NCBI GenBank assembly: GCA_905233955.1
Contig: CAJOFQ010000001.1
Location: 1 to 64,000, forward strand
Source of the DNA: an uncultured Lachnospiraceae bacterium
GTDB lineage: Bacteria > Bacillota > Clostridia > Lachnospirales > Lachnospiraceae
Length of the DNA stretch: 64,000 nt
Reading direction: 5' to 3'
Shown here: positions 48,497-58,054 of the stretch, in pieces
Layout of the letters: each line of letters starts with the position of its first letter
Position numbering within the stretch: the first letter of the stretch is position 1
Notes under the pieces: model-generated
Database searches by the model: none
What the model was told of the DNA's origin: nothing
What the model saw: only the letters and a program-made list of their open reading frames with translations
Made by a program: the position numbers and the translations under genes

Positions 48497-48538
48497 CTGT
48501 TAATAGGTAATCATATCAGTTTATATGGAGGTGTAGTT

Positions 48539-49048
48539 ATCAGCAAGTTGATGATCAATGAGCAGATCAGGGACAGTAAGGTTCGTCTGATCGGCCCTGA
48601 GGGGGAACAATTGGGAATTATGTCTGCGCGTGAGGCACAGGCGATAGCCTATGAAGCGGATCTGGATCTGGTTAAGGTTGCTCCAAATGCCAAGCCGCCG
48701 GTTTGTAAGATAATCGATTACGGTAAGTATCGTTATGAGCTGGCTCGCAAGGAGAAGGAAGCGAAGAAGAAGCAGAAGACTATCGAAGTCAAGGAAATCC
48801 GTATGTCTCCGAACATTGAAGCTAATGACTTGAATACCAAGATGAACGCGGCCAGAAAGTTTTTGGCCAAGGGCAACAAGGTAAAGGTTACACTGCGTTT
48901 TCGCGGCAGAGAAATGGCGCATATGCAGCAGACACGCCATGTGTTGGATGATTTCGCCAAGCAGCTGGAGGATGTAGCTGTAGTGGAGAAGCCCGGTAAG
49001 CAGGAAGGACGCACCATTAGTATGGTTTTAAGCGAGAAAAAATCATAA
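48539..49048 (+). CDS. infC: Translation initiation factor IF-3 (probable non-AUG start)
   Basis: ISKLMINEQIRDSKVRLIGPEGEQLGI; GGAGG at 48527-48531 fits ATC at 48539 better than ATG at 48551. Confidence 0.9.
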   Translation: MSKLMINEQIRDSKVRLIGPEGEQLGIMSAREAQAIAYEADLDLVKVAPNAKPPVCKIIDYGKYRYELARKEKEAKKKQKTIEVKEIRMSPNIEANDLNTKMNAARKFLAKGNKVKVTLRFRGREMAHMQQTRHVLDDFAKQLEDVAVVEKPGKQEGRTISMVLSEKKS

Positions 49049-49064
49049 AGGAGGATGAATCATT

Positions 49065-49262
49065 ATGCCCAAGATGAAGACAAAAAGAGCTGCTGCAAAG
49101 CGGTTTAAGATGACCGGCACAGGAAAGCTCAAGAGAAACAAGGCTTATAAGAGCCACATCCTGACCAAGAAGAGTACTAAGCGCAAGAGAAATCTCCGCA
49201 AGTCTACTATGACGGATGAAACCAATGTTAAGAACATGAAGAAGATTTTACCTTATCTGTAA
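49065..49262 (+). CDS. rpmI: 50S ribosomal protein L35
   Basis: [32 protein letters not shown]. Confidence 0.98.
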   Translation: MPKMKTKRAAAKRFKMTGTGKLKRNKAYKSHILTKKSTKRKRNLRKSTMTDETNVKNMKKILPYL

Positions 49263-49290
49263 AGTGATTTGTTAAGTAGGAGGGATTAAA

Positions 49291-49647
49291 ATGGCAAGAG
49301 TAAAAGGCGGTATGAACGCAAAGAAGAAGCATAAAAGAGTATTAAAGCTTGCCAAAGGTTTTCGCGGAGCGCGTTCCAAGCAGTATCGTATTGCTAAGCA
49401 ATCCGTAATGAGAGCATTAAACAGCGCATATGCAGGCCGTAAACAGCGCAAGCGTCAGTTCCGTCGTCTGTGGATTGCCCGTATCAATGCCGCAGCAAGG
49501 TTGAATGATATATCCTACAGCAAGTTTATGTATGGCTTGAAGCTGGCAGGGATTGACTTGAACCGTAAGGTTTTATCAGAGATGGCTGTAAGTGATGCTG
49601 CAGGGTTTGCTAAGCTTGCTGAGATCGCCAAGGAAAAGATTGCCTGA
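49291..49647 (+). CDS. rplT: 50S ribosomal protein L20
   Basis: [28 protein letters not shown]. Confidence 0.98.
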   Translation: MARVKGGMNAKKKHKRVLKLAKGFRGARSKQYRIAKQSVMRALNSAYAGRKQRKRQFRRLWIARINAAARLNDISYSKFMYGLKLAGIDLNRKVLSEMAVSDAAGFAKLAEIAKEKIA

Positions 49648-49738
49648 TTTTTTTTGATGTTATTTAATTTTTTCCTTGCATTGTCAGGATAATTAGTGTA
49701 TAGTATCTTTTGTTGTGACTGAAATGTCACAACAGTTT

Positions 49739-49810
49739 GGTTCGTTGGTCAAGTGGTTAAGACGCCGCCCTCTCACGGCGGAATCAGGGGTTCGACTCCC
49801 CTACGAACTG
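49739..49810 (+). tRNA. tRNA-Glu (anticodon CTC)
   Basis: Cloverleaf GGTTCGT/ACGAACT acceptor, CCGCC-CTCTCAC-GGCGG anticodon arm, GGGGTTCGACTCCCC T-arm; no encoded CCA. Confidence 0.93.
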
Positions 49811-49828
49811 GGCAGGTATAGTGTTGTT

Positions 49829-49863
49829 GTGTTTGAGAGTGGTTATCCACTCTCAACTTTCGT
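49829..49863 (+). terminator. Terminator after tRNA-Glu
   Basis: TTGAGAGTGG-TTAT-CCACTCTCAA followed by CTTTCGTTTT. Confidence 0.75.
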
Positions 49864-49900
49864 TTTAGGAACATAATTTTGGAAAGGAATGTGACAACTG

Positions 49901-50365
49901 TTGTCTAAAAAAAGTGAATACGAGAAAAAAACACAGGAATATATAGTCCCATTATTGGATTCACACGGTTTTTTTCTATACGATATTGAGTATGTCAAGG
50001 AACAGGGCGAAAATTACTTAAGGGTTTATATTGACAAGCCTGATGGGATCACAATAGATGATTGTGTAGCAATCAGCCGCGAGATGAACGAGATATTGGA
50101 TCGCGAAGATTATATTTCAGACGCATATACATTTGAGGTCAGCTCTCCAGGTGTAGAAAGGCGTCTTAGGAAGCCGGAGCACTTTACCGGCGCCGTTGGA
50201 GAGAAAATAGTTGTAAAGCTTTTTGCCGCATTGAATGGAAAAAAAGAGCTGGAAGGGTTCTTGGAATCCTTCGATAACGATGCGATTGGCATAAGTTGTG
50301 ATGATGAATTGCACACTATTCTGTTAAAGGATATTGCCATTGCAAGACTGGCTTGGAAGGAATAA
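49901..50365 (+). CDS. rimP: Ribosome maturation factor RimP
   Basis: TTG start; YIDKPDGITIDDCVAISREM, VSSPGVERRL. Confidence 0.95.
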   Translation: MSKKSEYEKKTQEYIVPLLDSHGFFLYDIEYVKEQGENYLRVYIDKPDGITIDDCVAISREMNEILDREDYISDAYTFEVSSPGVERRLRKPEHFTGAVGEKIVVKLFAALNGKKELEGFLESFDNDAIGISCDDELHTILLKDIAIARLAWKE

Positions 50366-50408
50366 TCTGTAATTTAGATAAATGGTGTTTTAACAACAGG
50401 AGGATATC

Positions 50409-51644
50409 ATGGAGAACACGGAACTTCTTGATGCGCTTAATTTATTAGAGGCTGAGCGCAACATAAGCAAAGAGATTCTGCTCGAAGCTATTCAAAACGC
50501 ACTTCTTATCGCTTCAAAGAATCACTTTGGCAAGGCAGATAATATTGAAGTGACGATTGATCCGGACACATGTGTTTATCATGTAATTGCCAGGAAAACC
50601 GTTGTAGAAACAGTTGAGGATGATTTGGAGCAGATTTCACTGGCAGATGCTCAAGCTGTTGACGGTAGTTTTTCAATTGGCGATGTGGTTGGTATCGAAA
50701 TCCAGTCCAAGGAATTTGGTCGTATAGCTACAGCCAGTGCTAAAAATGTTATCTTACAGAAGATTCGTGAGGAAGAGCGCAGGGCGGTTTTCGAGGAATT
50801 TGAAGCTAAGAGACATACAATTGTTACGGGTATTGTACAGAGATTTATTGGCCGTAACATCAGTATAGATTTGGGCAATGCTGATGCCATGCTCAATGAA
50901 AACGAACAGATCAAGGGAGAGCATTATCATCCTACAGATCGTATTAAAGTCTATATTCTGGATGTTCGTGATACCCTTAAGGGTGCCAGGATCAGGGTTT
51001 CGAGAACTCATCCTGACCTGATCAGATGCCTGTTTGAGGAAGAGGTTACCGAGGTTCGGGACGGAACTGTTGAGATAAGAGCCATTGCCAGAGAAGCGGG
51101 TAACCGCACCAAAATATCTGTATGGTCCAACGATGAAAATGTTGATCCGGTTGGTGCATGCGTAGGCGTAAATGGCGCCAGAGTCAACGCTGTAACAAGT
51201 GAGCTTGGCAACGAAAAAATTGATGTTACAGCCTGGAATGAAAATCCGGCCATGTTTATAGAAGAGGCTTTGAAGCCTGCAAAGGTTATTTCCGTTATAG
51301 CTGATTCCGATGAGCATACGGCAAAGGTTATCGTGCCTGATTATCAGCTTTCTCTTGCGATAGGCAAGGAAGGTCAGAATGCCAGACTTGCAGCCAGACT
51401 TACCGGATTTAAAATTGATATTAAAAGTGAAACTCAGGCGAGAGAGTCAGGAGAATTTGATTTCCTGTATTACGATGAAGATGACGAGTATTATGACGAC
51501 GATGAATACGAGTATGATGATGAATATGATGATAGCCAGGAGTATGAAGACAGCGAAGAAAGTACCGACGAAGAGTATTTAGAGGGCGATACGGACAGTA
51601 TTGGACAGTTAGAGGATACAGAAGAATCGTCAGAAGATGAGTAA
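50409..51644 (+). CDS. nusA: Transcription termination/antitermination factor NusA with acidic C-terminal tail
   Basis: S1/KH domains (DPVGACVGVNGARVNAVTSEL, LAIGKEGQNARLAARLTGFKIDI) and Asp/Glu/Tyr tail. Confidence 0.97.
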   Translation: MENTELLDALNLLEAERNISKEILLEAIQNALLIASKNHFGKADNIEVTIDPDTCVYHVIARKTVVETVEDDLEQISLADAQAVDGSFSIGDVVGIEIQSKEFGRIATASAKNVILQKIREEERRAVFEEFEAKRHTIVTGIVQRFIGRNISIDLGNADAMLNENEQIKGEHYHPTDRIKVYILDVRDTLKGARIRVSRTHPDLIRCLFEEEVTEVRDGTVEIRAIAREAGNRTKISVWSNDENVDPVGACVGVNGARVNAVTSELGNEKIDVTAWNENPAMFIEEALKPAKVISVIADSDEHTAKVIVPDYQLSLAIGKEGQNARLAARLTGFKIDIKSETQARESGEFDFLYYDEDDEYYDDDEYEYDDEYDDSQEYEDSEESTDEEYLEGDTDSIGQLEDTEESSEDE

Positions 51645-51960
51645 GGACAATGACAGAGCGCTTTCCATGCTTTCTATGGCATGTAAGGCGGGCAAGGTTA
51701 AAAGCGGAGAATTTGCGGTAGAGAAGGCTGTCAAAGAAAACAAGGCTTTTCTTGTGATAGTGGCCAGTGATGCCTCATCTGCCACAAAGGAAGCGTACCT
51801 TGTTATGTGCAAAAACAGAAACATTCCCATCGTAGAGTACAGTAGTAAAACAGGTTTAGGAAAGTCAATAGGAAAAGAGTTTCGTGCAGCGGTTGCTGTT
51901 TGTGATAAGGGTTTTTCCGAGAACATTGCCGAACGGATGAATTCATATCCGAGGATTTGA
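51637..51960 (+). CDS. L7Ae-family ribosomal protein YlxQ-like
   Basis: [37 protein letters not shown]; between nusA and infB. Confidence 0.9.
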   Translation: MSKDNDRALSMLSMACKAGKVKSGEFAVEKAVKENKAFLVIVASDASSATKEAYLVMCKNRNIPIVEYSSKTGLGKSIGKEFRAAVAVCDKGFSENIAERMNSYPRI

Positions 51961-51973
51961 CGGAGGTAGATCT

Positions 51974-54682
51974 ATGGCAAAGATGAGAGTTAATGAATTA
52001 TCTAAGGAGCTGGGTGTCAGTAATAAAGAGGTATTGGCTCTGCTCCATGAGAATGGCTTTGAAAATGTTAAGAGCCATTCCAGCAATATTGAGGATGACG
52101 CCATAAATCTGGTAAGAGGTAAGTTCTCGGGAGCATCACAAGCACCGGAAGCTGTTGTTTCCAAGGAGACAAAAGCGGATAATAGTATACCGGCAAAACA
52201 GGCTTCCAAGGCACCTGACGCCGAGAAAAAAGCTGCAAGTGACGATAAAAAGCCTGATGAGGCCAGTGCGGCTAAAGAGCGGCCAAAGCGCCCCAGACCG
52301 GTTAAGAAAAAGAATATAACTACAGTATTCAACATGAAATACTCCAGTCAGCAGCGTCAGGGAGAGGGACAAGGCGAGCGCCGCAAGGAGCGCACATCGG
52401 CTTCCAGAAACAGAGACAGGGATGCCAACCGAAGAAATGCGCCAAAGACTGCTGACAGGCCTAACCGCATTATCCGTCCCAGGCCTGAAAGTGAGAGAAC
52501 CATCCGACCTAAGGCAACTTTGCCGAAGCCTGAGGAGAAGGTAATTATCCCTGAACCGGAGCCTGTTGTTGAGGAAGTTAAAACTCCAATTGATAACACA
52601 CCCAAGATTGATGTGGCGCCTGTTCCTGCAGCAGCAGACACGGTTAAGGTTGAAAAAGAGCACACAGAGGATCGTCCTTCTAAAAAACAGGATACCATTT
52701 TGGAGGATAAGGACAATAGCCCTGTTGTTTCTGAGTCGAAGCAGGCTTCTGAACAGAAGAATTCTTCCAATCCCAAGGATTCCGGTAAGAATCGTAAAAA
52801 GAAAAAGGATCGTGATGCCTTAGGCAAGAAGAAGGATCGTTATGTTAACCTTGAAAAGAAGGAACGAAACAAGCGCAGCCGTAACCAGGCCCGTCAGCCT
52901 CAGGAGAGGACTTCCGATGAGATAATCACACTTGTGCTGCCGGAAAGGCTGACTATAAAGGAGCTGGCTGACAAGATCCAGATTGCGCCTTCTGCTATCG
53001 TTAAAAAGCTGTTTATGAAGGGTACCATGGTTACTGTTAATCAGTCGATAGAGTATGATCAGGCTGAAGAGATTGCCATGGAATATAACTGCATATGTGA
53101 GCCTGAGGAGAAGGTTGATGTTATTGCGGAGCTTTTAAGAGAGGATGAAGAGGATCCTAAGAATCTCAAGGCTCGTCCTCCTGTTGTCTGCGTAATGGGT
53201 CATGTAGATCATGGTAAAACATCGCTTTTGGATGCAATAAGGGATACCAGAGTAACTGCCAGAGAGGCAGGAGGCATAACACAGAAGATTGGTGCCTATG
53301 TTGTTTCTGTAAATGGTCAGAATATCACCTTTTTGGATACCCCCGGTCATGAGGCTTTTACTGCAATGCGTATGCGAGGCGCTAATTCTACAGACATTGC
53401 CATACTGGTTGTTGCAGCGGATGACGGTGTTATGCCGCAGACAATAGAGGCTATAAATCATGCCAAGGCTGCTAATATTGAAATTATAGTTGCAATCAAC
53501 AAGATTGATAAGCCAAATGCCAACATTGAACGCGTAAAGCAGGAGCTTTCCGAGTATGAACTGATTCCGGCTGATTGGGGCGGAAGTACTGAGTTTGTTC
53601 CGGTTTCAGCTCATACACATGAGGGTATTGAAGAGCTTTTGGAGATGATCCTTTTGACCTCTGAGGTTCTGGAGTTAAAGGCTAATCCTAATCGTAACGC
53701 CAGAGGTCTGGTTATAGAAGCAGAGCTTGATAAGGGGCGTGGTGCAGTAGCTACCATCCTAGTTCAAAAGGGAACTCTTAAGGTAGGAGACCCTGTAGCT
53801 GCAGGAAGCTCTTACGGCAGAGTCAGAGCCATGGTTGATGATAACGGGGAGAATGTCAAAGCCGCAGGTCCTTCTGTTCCGGTAGAGATATTTGGACTTT
53901 CTGAAGTTCCTAATGCCGGTGAGATATTCGTTGCGATGGATTCTGAAAAAGAGGCCAGAAGCTTTGCAGAAACCTTCATCACTGAGAGCAAGAACAAGAT
54001 GGTTGAAGATTCCAGAATGAAGATGTCTCTAGACGATCTGTTCTCACAGATCCAGGCCGGTAATCTTAAGGAGCTTGATATTATTGTTAAGGCGGATGTT
54101 CAGGGTTCGGTGGAAGCTGTTCGCCAGTCGCTGGAGAAGCTGTCTAATGACGAGGTAGTAGTAAAGGTAATTCACGGCGGTGTAGGAGCCATAACCGAAA
54201 GTGATGTCAATCTGGCGTCTGCATCCAACGCTATTATTATCGGATTTAATGTAAGAGTGGATAATGTAGCAAAACAGACTGCGGATCATGAGGGCGTGGA
54301 TATTCGCCTGTATAAGGTTATCTACAATGCTATCGAGGATGTAGAGGCTGCCATGAAGGGTATGCTTGAGCCTGTTTATGAAGAGAAGATTATTGGCCAT
54401 GCTGAGGTTCGTCAGATATTCCGTTCTTCAGATGTGGGCAATATTGCAGGCTCCTATGTATTGGATGGAACCATTCAGCGTGATTGCAAGATACGCATCT
54501 TCCGCGAAGAAGAGATGATCTATGAGGGTGTATTGTCGTCACTCAAGAGATTTAAGGATGATGTCAAAGAAGTTAAATCAGGATATGAATGTGGTCTTGT
54601 ATTTGGCGGATTTGACGACATGAGGGAAGAAGATCACATCGAAGCGTATATAATGACAGAGGTTCCGAGGGAGCGTTTATGA
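51974..54682 (+). CDS. infB: Translation initiation factor IF-2
   Basis: [34 protein letters not shown]. Confidence 0.98.
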   Translation: MAKMRVNELSKELGVSNKEVLALLHENGFENVKSHSSNIEDDAINLVRGKFSGASQAPEAVVSKETKADNSIPAKQASKAPDAEKKAASDDKKPDEASAAKERPKRPRPVKKKNITTVFNMKYSSQQRQGEGQGERRKERTSASRNRDRDANRRNAPKTADRPNRIIRPRPESERTIRPKATLPKPEEKVIIPEPEPVVEEVKTPIDNTPKIDVAPVPAAADTVKVEKEHTEDRPSKKQDTILEDKDNSPVVSESKQASEQKNSSNPKDSGKNRKKKKDRDALGKKKDRYVNLEKKERNKRSRNQARQPQERTSDEIITLVLPERLTIKELADKIQIAPSAIVKKLFMKGTMVTVNQSIEYDQAEEIAMEYNCICEPEEKVDVIAELLREDEEDPKNLKARPPVVCVMGHVDHGKTSLLDAIRDTRVTAREAGGITQKIGAYVVSVNGQNITFLDTPGHEAFTAMRMRGANSTDIAILVVAADDGVMPQTIEAINHAKAANIEIIVAINKIDKPNANIERVKQELSEYELIPADWGGSTEFVPVSAHTHEGIEELLEMILLTSEVLELKANPNRNARGLVIEAELDKGRGAVATILVQKGTLKVGDPVAAGSSYGRVRAMVDDNGENVKAAGPSVPVEIFGLSEVPNAGEIFVAMDSEKEARSFAETFITESKNKMVEDSRMKMSLDDLFSQIQAGNLKELDIIVKADVQGSVEAVRQSLEKLSNDEVVVKVIHGGVGAITESDVNLASASNAIIIGFNVRVDNVAKQTADHEGVDIRLYKVIYNAIEDVEAAMKGMLEPVYEEKIIGHAEVRQIFRSSDVGNIAGSYVLDGTIQRDCKIRIFREEEMIYEGVLSSLKRFKDDVKEVKSGYECGLVFGGFDDMREEDHIEAYIMTEVPRERL

Positions 54683-55068
54683 AAAAAAACAGCGCCAGAC
54701 ATGGCCGGATTAATGAAGATGTAATGCGTTCATTGTCGGCTATTATCCGTTCTGAGGTTAAGGATCCGAGAATCAGTCCTATAACCAGCATTACAGGAGT
54801 TGAAGTAACTAATGATCTAAAGATCGCAAAGATATATGTCAGTGTTTTTGGGGAACAGGATCAGTTGGATCAGACAATAGAAGGTCTGAAACACTCAGCA
54901 GGTTTTATTCGCGGACAACTGGCCAGAAGGCTGAATCTTCGCAATACGCCTGAACTTAATTTTTTACCGGATTCCTCTATAGCATATGGATTGATGATGT
55001 CTCAGAAAATAGATGAGGTTATATCCGCTGATCATTCAAATGACAAGGAGGACGACATTGAGTCTTAA
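54679..55068 (+). CDS. rbfA: Ribosome-binding factor A
   Basis: [37 protein letters not shown]. Confidence 0.96.
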   Translation: MKKNSARHGRINEDVMRSLSAIIRSEVKDPRISPITSITGVEVTNDLKIAKIYVSVFGEQDQLDQTIEGLKHSAGFIRGQLARRLNLRNTPELNFLPDSSIAYGLMMSQKIDEVISADHSNDKEDDIES

Positions 55069-56026
55069 TTTTGATCAAATCTTATCAGGTAAAAAAACTG
55101 TGGCAATAGCCGGTCATGTTCGCCCGGATGGGGACTGCGTAGGCTCTTGTATGGGGCTTTATAATTATATAAAGTCTGTATATCCAGATATAGAAGCCCA
55201 GGTGTATTTAGAGCCCATACCTGAGGTATATAAATTCATGGCCAATACTGATACAATCAAGCAGGCAGATGGTGTAACCGAAGTCTATGATTTATTTGTT
55301 TGTCTTGATTGCGGTGACAGCAGAAGGCTTGGGGCTTCAGCAGCAGTTTTTGATAACGCAAGACATACCCTCTGCGTAGATCATCATATGAGTGATCATG
55401 ATTTTGCTGAGGATAATTATGTTTTTCCCAAGGCAAGCTCTACATGCGAGCTTTTGTTTGAGCTTATGGATCCGGATAAGGTCACAAAGGATGTCGCAGC
55501 ATGTCTCTATACTGGTATTGTCGATGATACCGGAGTATTCCAGTACGATGGAACCTCATCCAAGACAATGCGTATTGCGGGAATACTTATAGACAAGGGG
55601 ATTCCATTTTCAAAGATCATTCAGAAAACTTTTTATGAAAAAACATATAAGCAGAACCGTATTATGGCAGAGGCTTTGTTGTCTTCAAAGCTGTATGATG
55701 ACGGCAGAATAATAGTAACATGGCTGTCAAAGGATACTTTGGACAGATACGATGTAATTGCCTCAGATACTGAGGGAATTGTTGAGGCATTAAGGTCTAC
55801 CAAGGGCGTAAGCGTAGCTTTATTTCTTCATGAGAATAATGATGGAACCTATAAGGGCAGCCTTCGCGCAAGCGTAGATGTCAATCTGGTTAATGTAGCC
55901 AAGCTTTATGATGGAGGCGGTCACACCAAAGCTGCCGGATTTACAGCAACAGGTGATCCCGAGCATGACATTATACCAAGGCTTTTAGATGCTATACGGA
56001 AGGAATTAGATGAGCAAACTAAATAA
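55058..56026 (+). CDS. DHH-family phosphoesterase (NrnA/oligoribonuclease-like)
   Basis: AGHVRPDGDCVGS, CVDHHMS; C-terminal GGGHTKAAGF; TTG start at 55058. Confidence 0.92.
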   Translation: MSLNFDQILSGKKTVAIAGHVRPDGDCVGSCMGLYNYIKSVYPDIEAQVYLEPIPEVYKFMANTDTIKQADGVTEVYDLFVCLDCGDSRRLGASAAVFDNARHTLCVDHHMSDHDFAEDNYVFPKASSTCELLFELMDPDKVTKDVAACLYTGIVDDTGVFQYDGTSSKTMRIAGILIDKGIPFSKIIQKTFYEKTYKQNRIMAEALLSSKLYDDGRIIVTWLSKDTLDRYDVIASDTEGIVEALRSTKGVSVALFLHENNDGTYKGSLRASVDVNLVNVAKLYDGGGHTKAAGFTATGDPEHDIIPRLLDAIRKELDEQTK

Positions 56027-56930
56027 TAATTTATACACCGGCTTCCTGAATATCAACAAGGAAGCCGGTTTTACTTCATTTGATGTGGTAGCAAAACTAC
56101 GAGGTATTTTAAAACAAAAAAAAATAGGCCATACAGGGACTTTAGACCCAGAGGCAGTAGGAGTATTACCTGTTGCCCTTGGACGCGCCACAAAGGCTAT
56201 TACGCTGTTAGAAGACCATAGTAAGGAGTATGATGCCTGTCTTCTGCTGGGAAGGGAAACAGATACATATGATATATGGGGAAAAACTATCTCTGAAAGC
56301 AGTATTATTCCTGATAATAATACAATAACAAGGACCATAATGTCATTTACAGGGGATCAAATGCAGATTCCTCCCATGTATTCAGCTAAGAAGGTTAATG
56401 GTAAAAAGCTGTATGAGCTGGCCAGAGAGGGCATAATCATCGAAAGAAAGCCATCACCCATACATATTTCGGATATTAAGATTCTAAATATTGATGGAAA
56501 CAGGGTGGATTTTCACATTAATTGTTCAAAAGGTACATATATTCGCAGTCTGTGTCATGACATAGGCGAGATTCTAGGCTGTGGGGGATGTATGTGCTCG
56601 TTAAAAAGGACAAGGGCAGGACAGTTTACTCTGGATACGGCACACAGTCTGGAAGAAATAGAAGAGCTTATATCATCAGATAATGGTGATGGAATAGATT
56701 CCTGGATACTGCCAATTGATTCCGCATTTAAGGATTTACCTGAAATTTTTGTGAAGGAAGATTCAACTAAAAAGGCAAAAAATGGGAATTTTTTATTCGA
56801 ATCTGATGTGGTAAAATTGGAAGCGGAAAAAAATGACAAATTTCGAGTCTACCTCGAAAAAAATAATTTCCTCGGAATATATGAAAAGCGTGGCAATAAA
56901 TTTTACCCAAGAAAGGTATTTATAGAGTGA
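56010..56930 (+). CDS. truB: tRNA pseudouridine(55) synthase TruB
   Basis: GFLNINKEAGFTSFDVVAKLR...KIGHTGTLDPEAVGVLPVALGRATK. Confidence 0.97.
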   Translation: MSKLNNNLYTGFLNINKEAGFTSFDVVAKLRGILKQKKIGHTGTLDPEAVGVLPVALGRATKAITLLEDHSKEYDACLLLGRETDTYDIWGKTISESSIIPDNNTITRTIMSFTGDQMQIPPMYSAKKVNGKKLYELAREGIIIERKPSPIHISDIKILNIDGNRVDFHINCSKGTYIRSLCHDIGEILGCGGCMCSLKRTRAGQFTLDTAHSLEEIEELISSDNGDGIDSWILPIDSAFKDLPEIFVKEDSTKKAKNGNFLFESDVVKLEAEKNDKFRVYLEKNNFLGIYEKRGNKFYPRKVFIE

Positions 56931-57856
56931 AAATTTTACATAGTTTTGATGAATTATATGACAACGAAGGCTCTGCTGTTACCGTGGGAAAATTTGATGG
57001 TTTACACATGGGTCATGAAAAATTGGTTGAAAAGATAGTTAACAAAAAGTCAGAAGGTCTTCGTTCTATAGTAGTGACATTTGAGAGAATGTCAGACAAC
57101 ACAATTTTGAAAAAAAGTGACAAGCTTCTCATGACAAAAGAAGAGAAGGAGACACTTTTTGCTCATAGCGGTGTAGACATATTGCTTGAATTGCCATTTG
57201 ACCGGCATTTGATGCAAATGAGGGCTGATTTGTTTGTAAAAAATCTGTCAGAAAAGCTTCATATGAAATATCTTATCGTGGGAGATGATTTTCACTTTGG
57301 ATATAAGGGGGCTGGAAATACCGGTCTTTTACAGGAATTGTCCGATGTTTTCGGGTATGAAGTGGATGTAATCAAAAAAATTCAATATGAAGACGCTGTT
57401 GTATCGTCTACAAGGGTCAGAAATGAAATAAAAAATGGCAATATTGAGCTTGCAAACGATCTGTTGGGACACCCATACTTTTTAATAGGTAAGATTATTC
57501 ATGGAAATCAGATAGGAAGTACGAAAATAGGCCGTCCAACCATAAATATACAACCATCTGATGATAAGCTTCTGCCTCCTAACGGAGTCTATGTTACAAA
57601 GGTAGAGATGACGGGCCGTATATTTCACGGAGTAACTAATATAGGACTAAGGCCTACTATAATAGAAGAAATAAAACATATTAATGTCGAAACTCATATA
57701 TTGGATTTTAATAATAATGTATATGATAATTACGCAAGAGTGATGTTTTTTTCATTTTTAAGACCTGAAATGAAGTTTGAAAATCTTGGTGAATTGTCAA
57801 AACAAATAGAAAATGACATACACACAACATATATTTATTTTAATCAGAAAAAATGA
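56927..57856 (+). CDS. ribF: Bifunctional riboflavin kinase/FAD synthetase
   Basis: VTVGKFDGLHMGHEKL; GRPTINIQPSDDKLLPPNGVYVT. Confidence 0.95.
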   Translation: MKILHSFDELYDNEGSAVTVGKFDGLHMGHEKLVEKIVNKKSEGLRSIVVTFERMSDNTILKKSDKLLMTKEEKETLFAHSGVDILLELPFDRHLMQMRADLFVKNLSEKLHMKYLIVGDDFHFGYKGAGNTGLLQELSDVFGYEVDVIKKIQYEDAVVSSTRVRNEIKNGNIELANDLLGHPYFLIGKIIHGNQIGSTKIGRPTINIQPSDDKLLPPNGVYVTKVEMTGRIFHGVTNIGLRPTIIEEIKHINVETHILDFNNNVYDNYARVMFFSFLRPEMKFENLGELSKQIENDIHTTYIYFNQKK

Positions 57857-57936
57857 CAAATGCCCACAATATCTAGTGTTGAATCATGAATCACTGTAAA
57901 TATCGCAAAATGTCTTAACATTCAACTAAATTTTCG

Positions 57937-57966
57937 TTGACAAGCCTGTTTTTCATGAACTATACT
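57937..57966 (+). promoter_or_regulatory. Promoter upstream of NlpC/P60 SH3 protein
   Basis: TTGACA (57937-57942)-N18-TATACT (57961-57966). Confidence 0.65.
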
Positions 57967-58054
57967 TTTTTCTTGATTGAGTAAGAAACGCGATGGATTA
58001 GGGCTTTTGGGGATAGCCTTTATCCGAAAAAAGATGATGAAGGAGTCGTCTCTC

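Noticed and set aside
50754-51317. 187-aa minus ORF opposite nusA
   Set aside because: NusA is unambiguous; antisense ORF without features
52136-52827. Antisense ORFs opposite the N-terminal part of infB
   Set aside because: Low-complexity shadow of the Lys/Pro/Glu-rich IF-2 N-terminus
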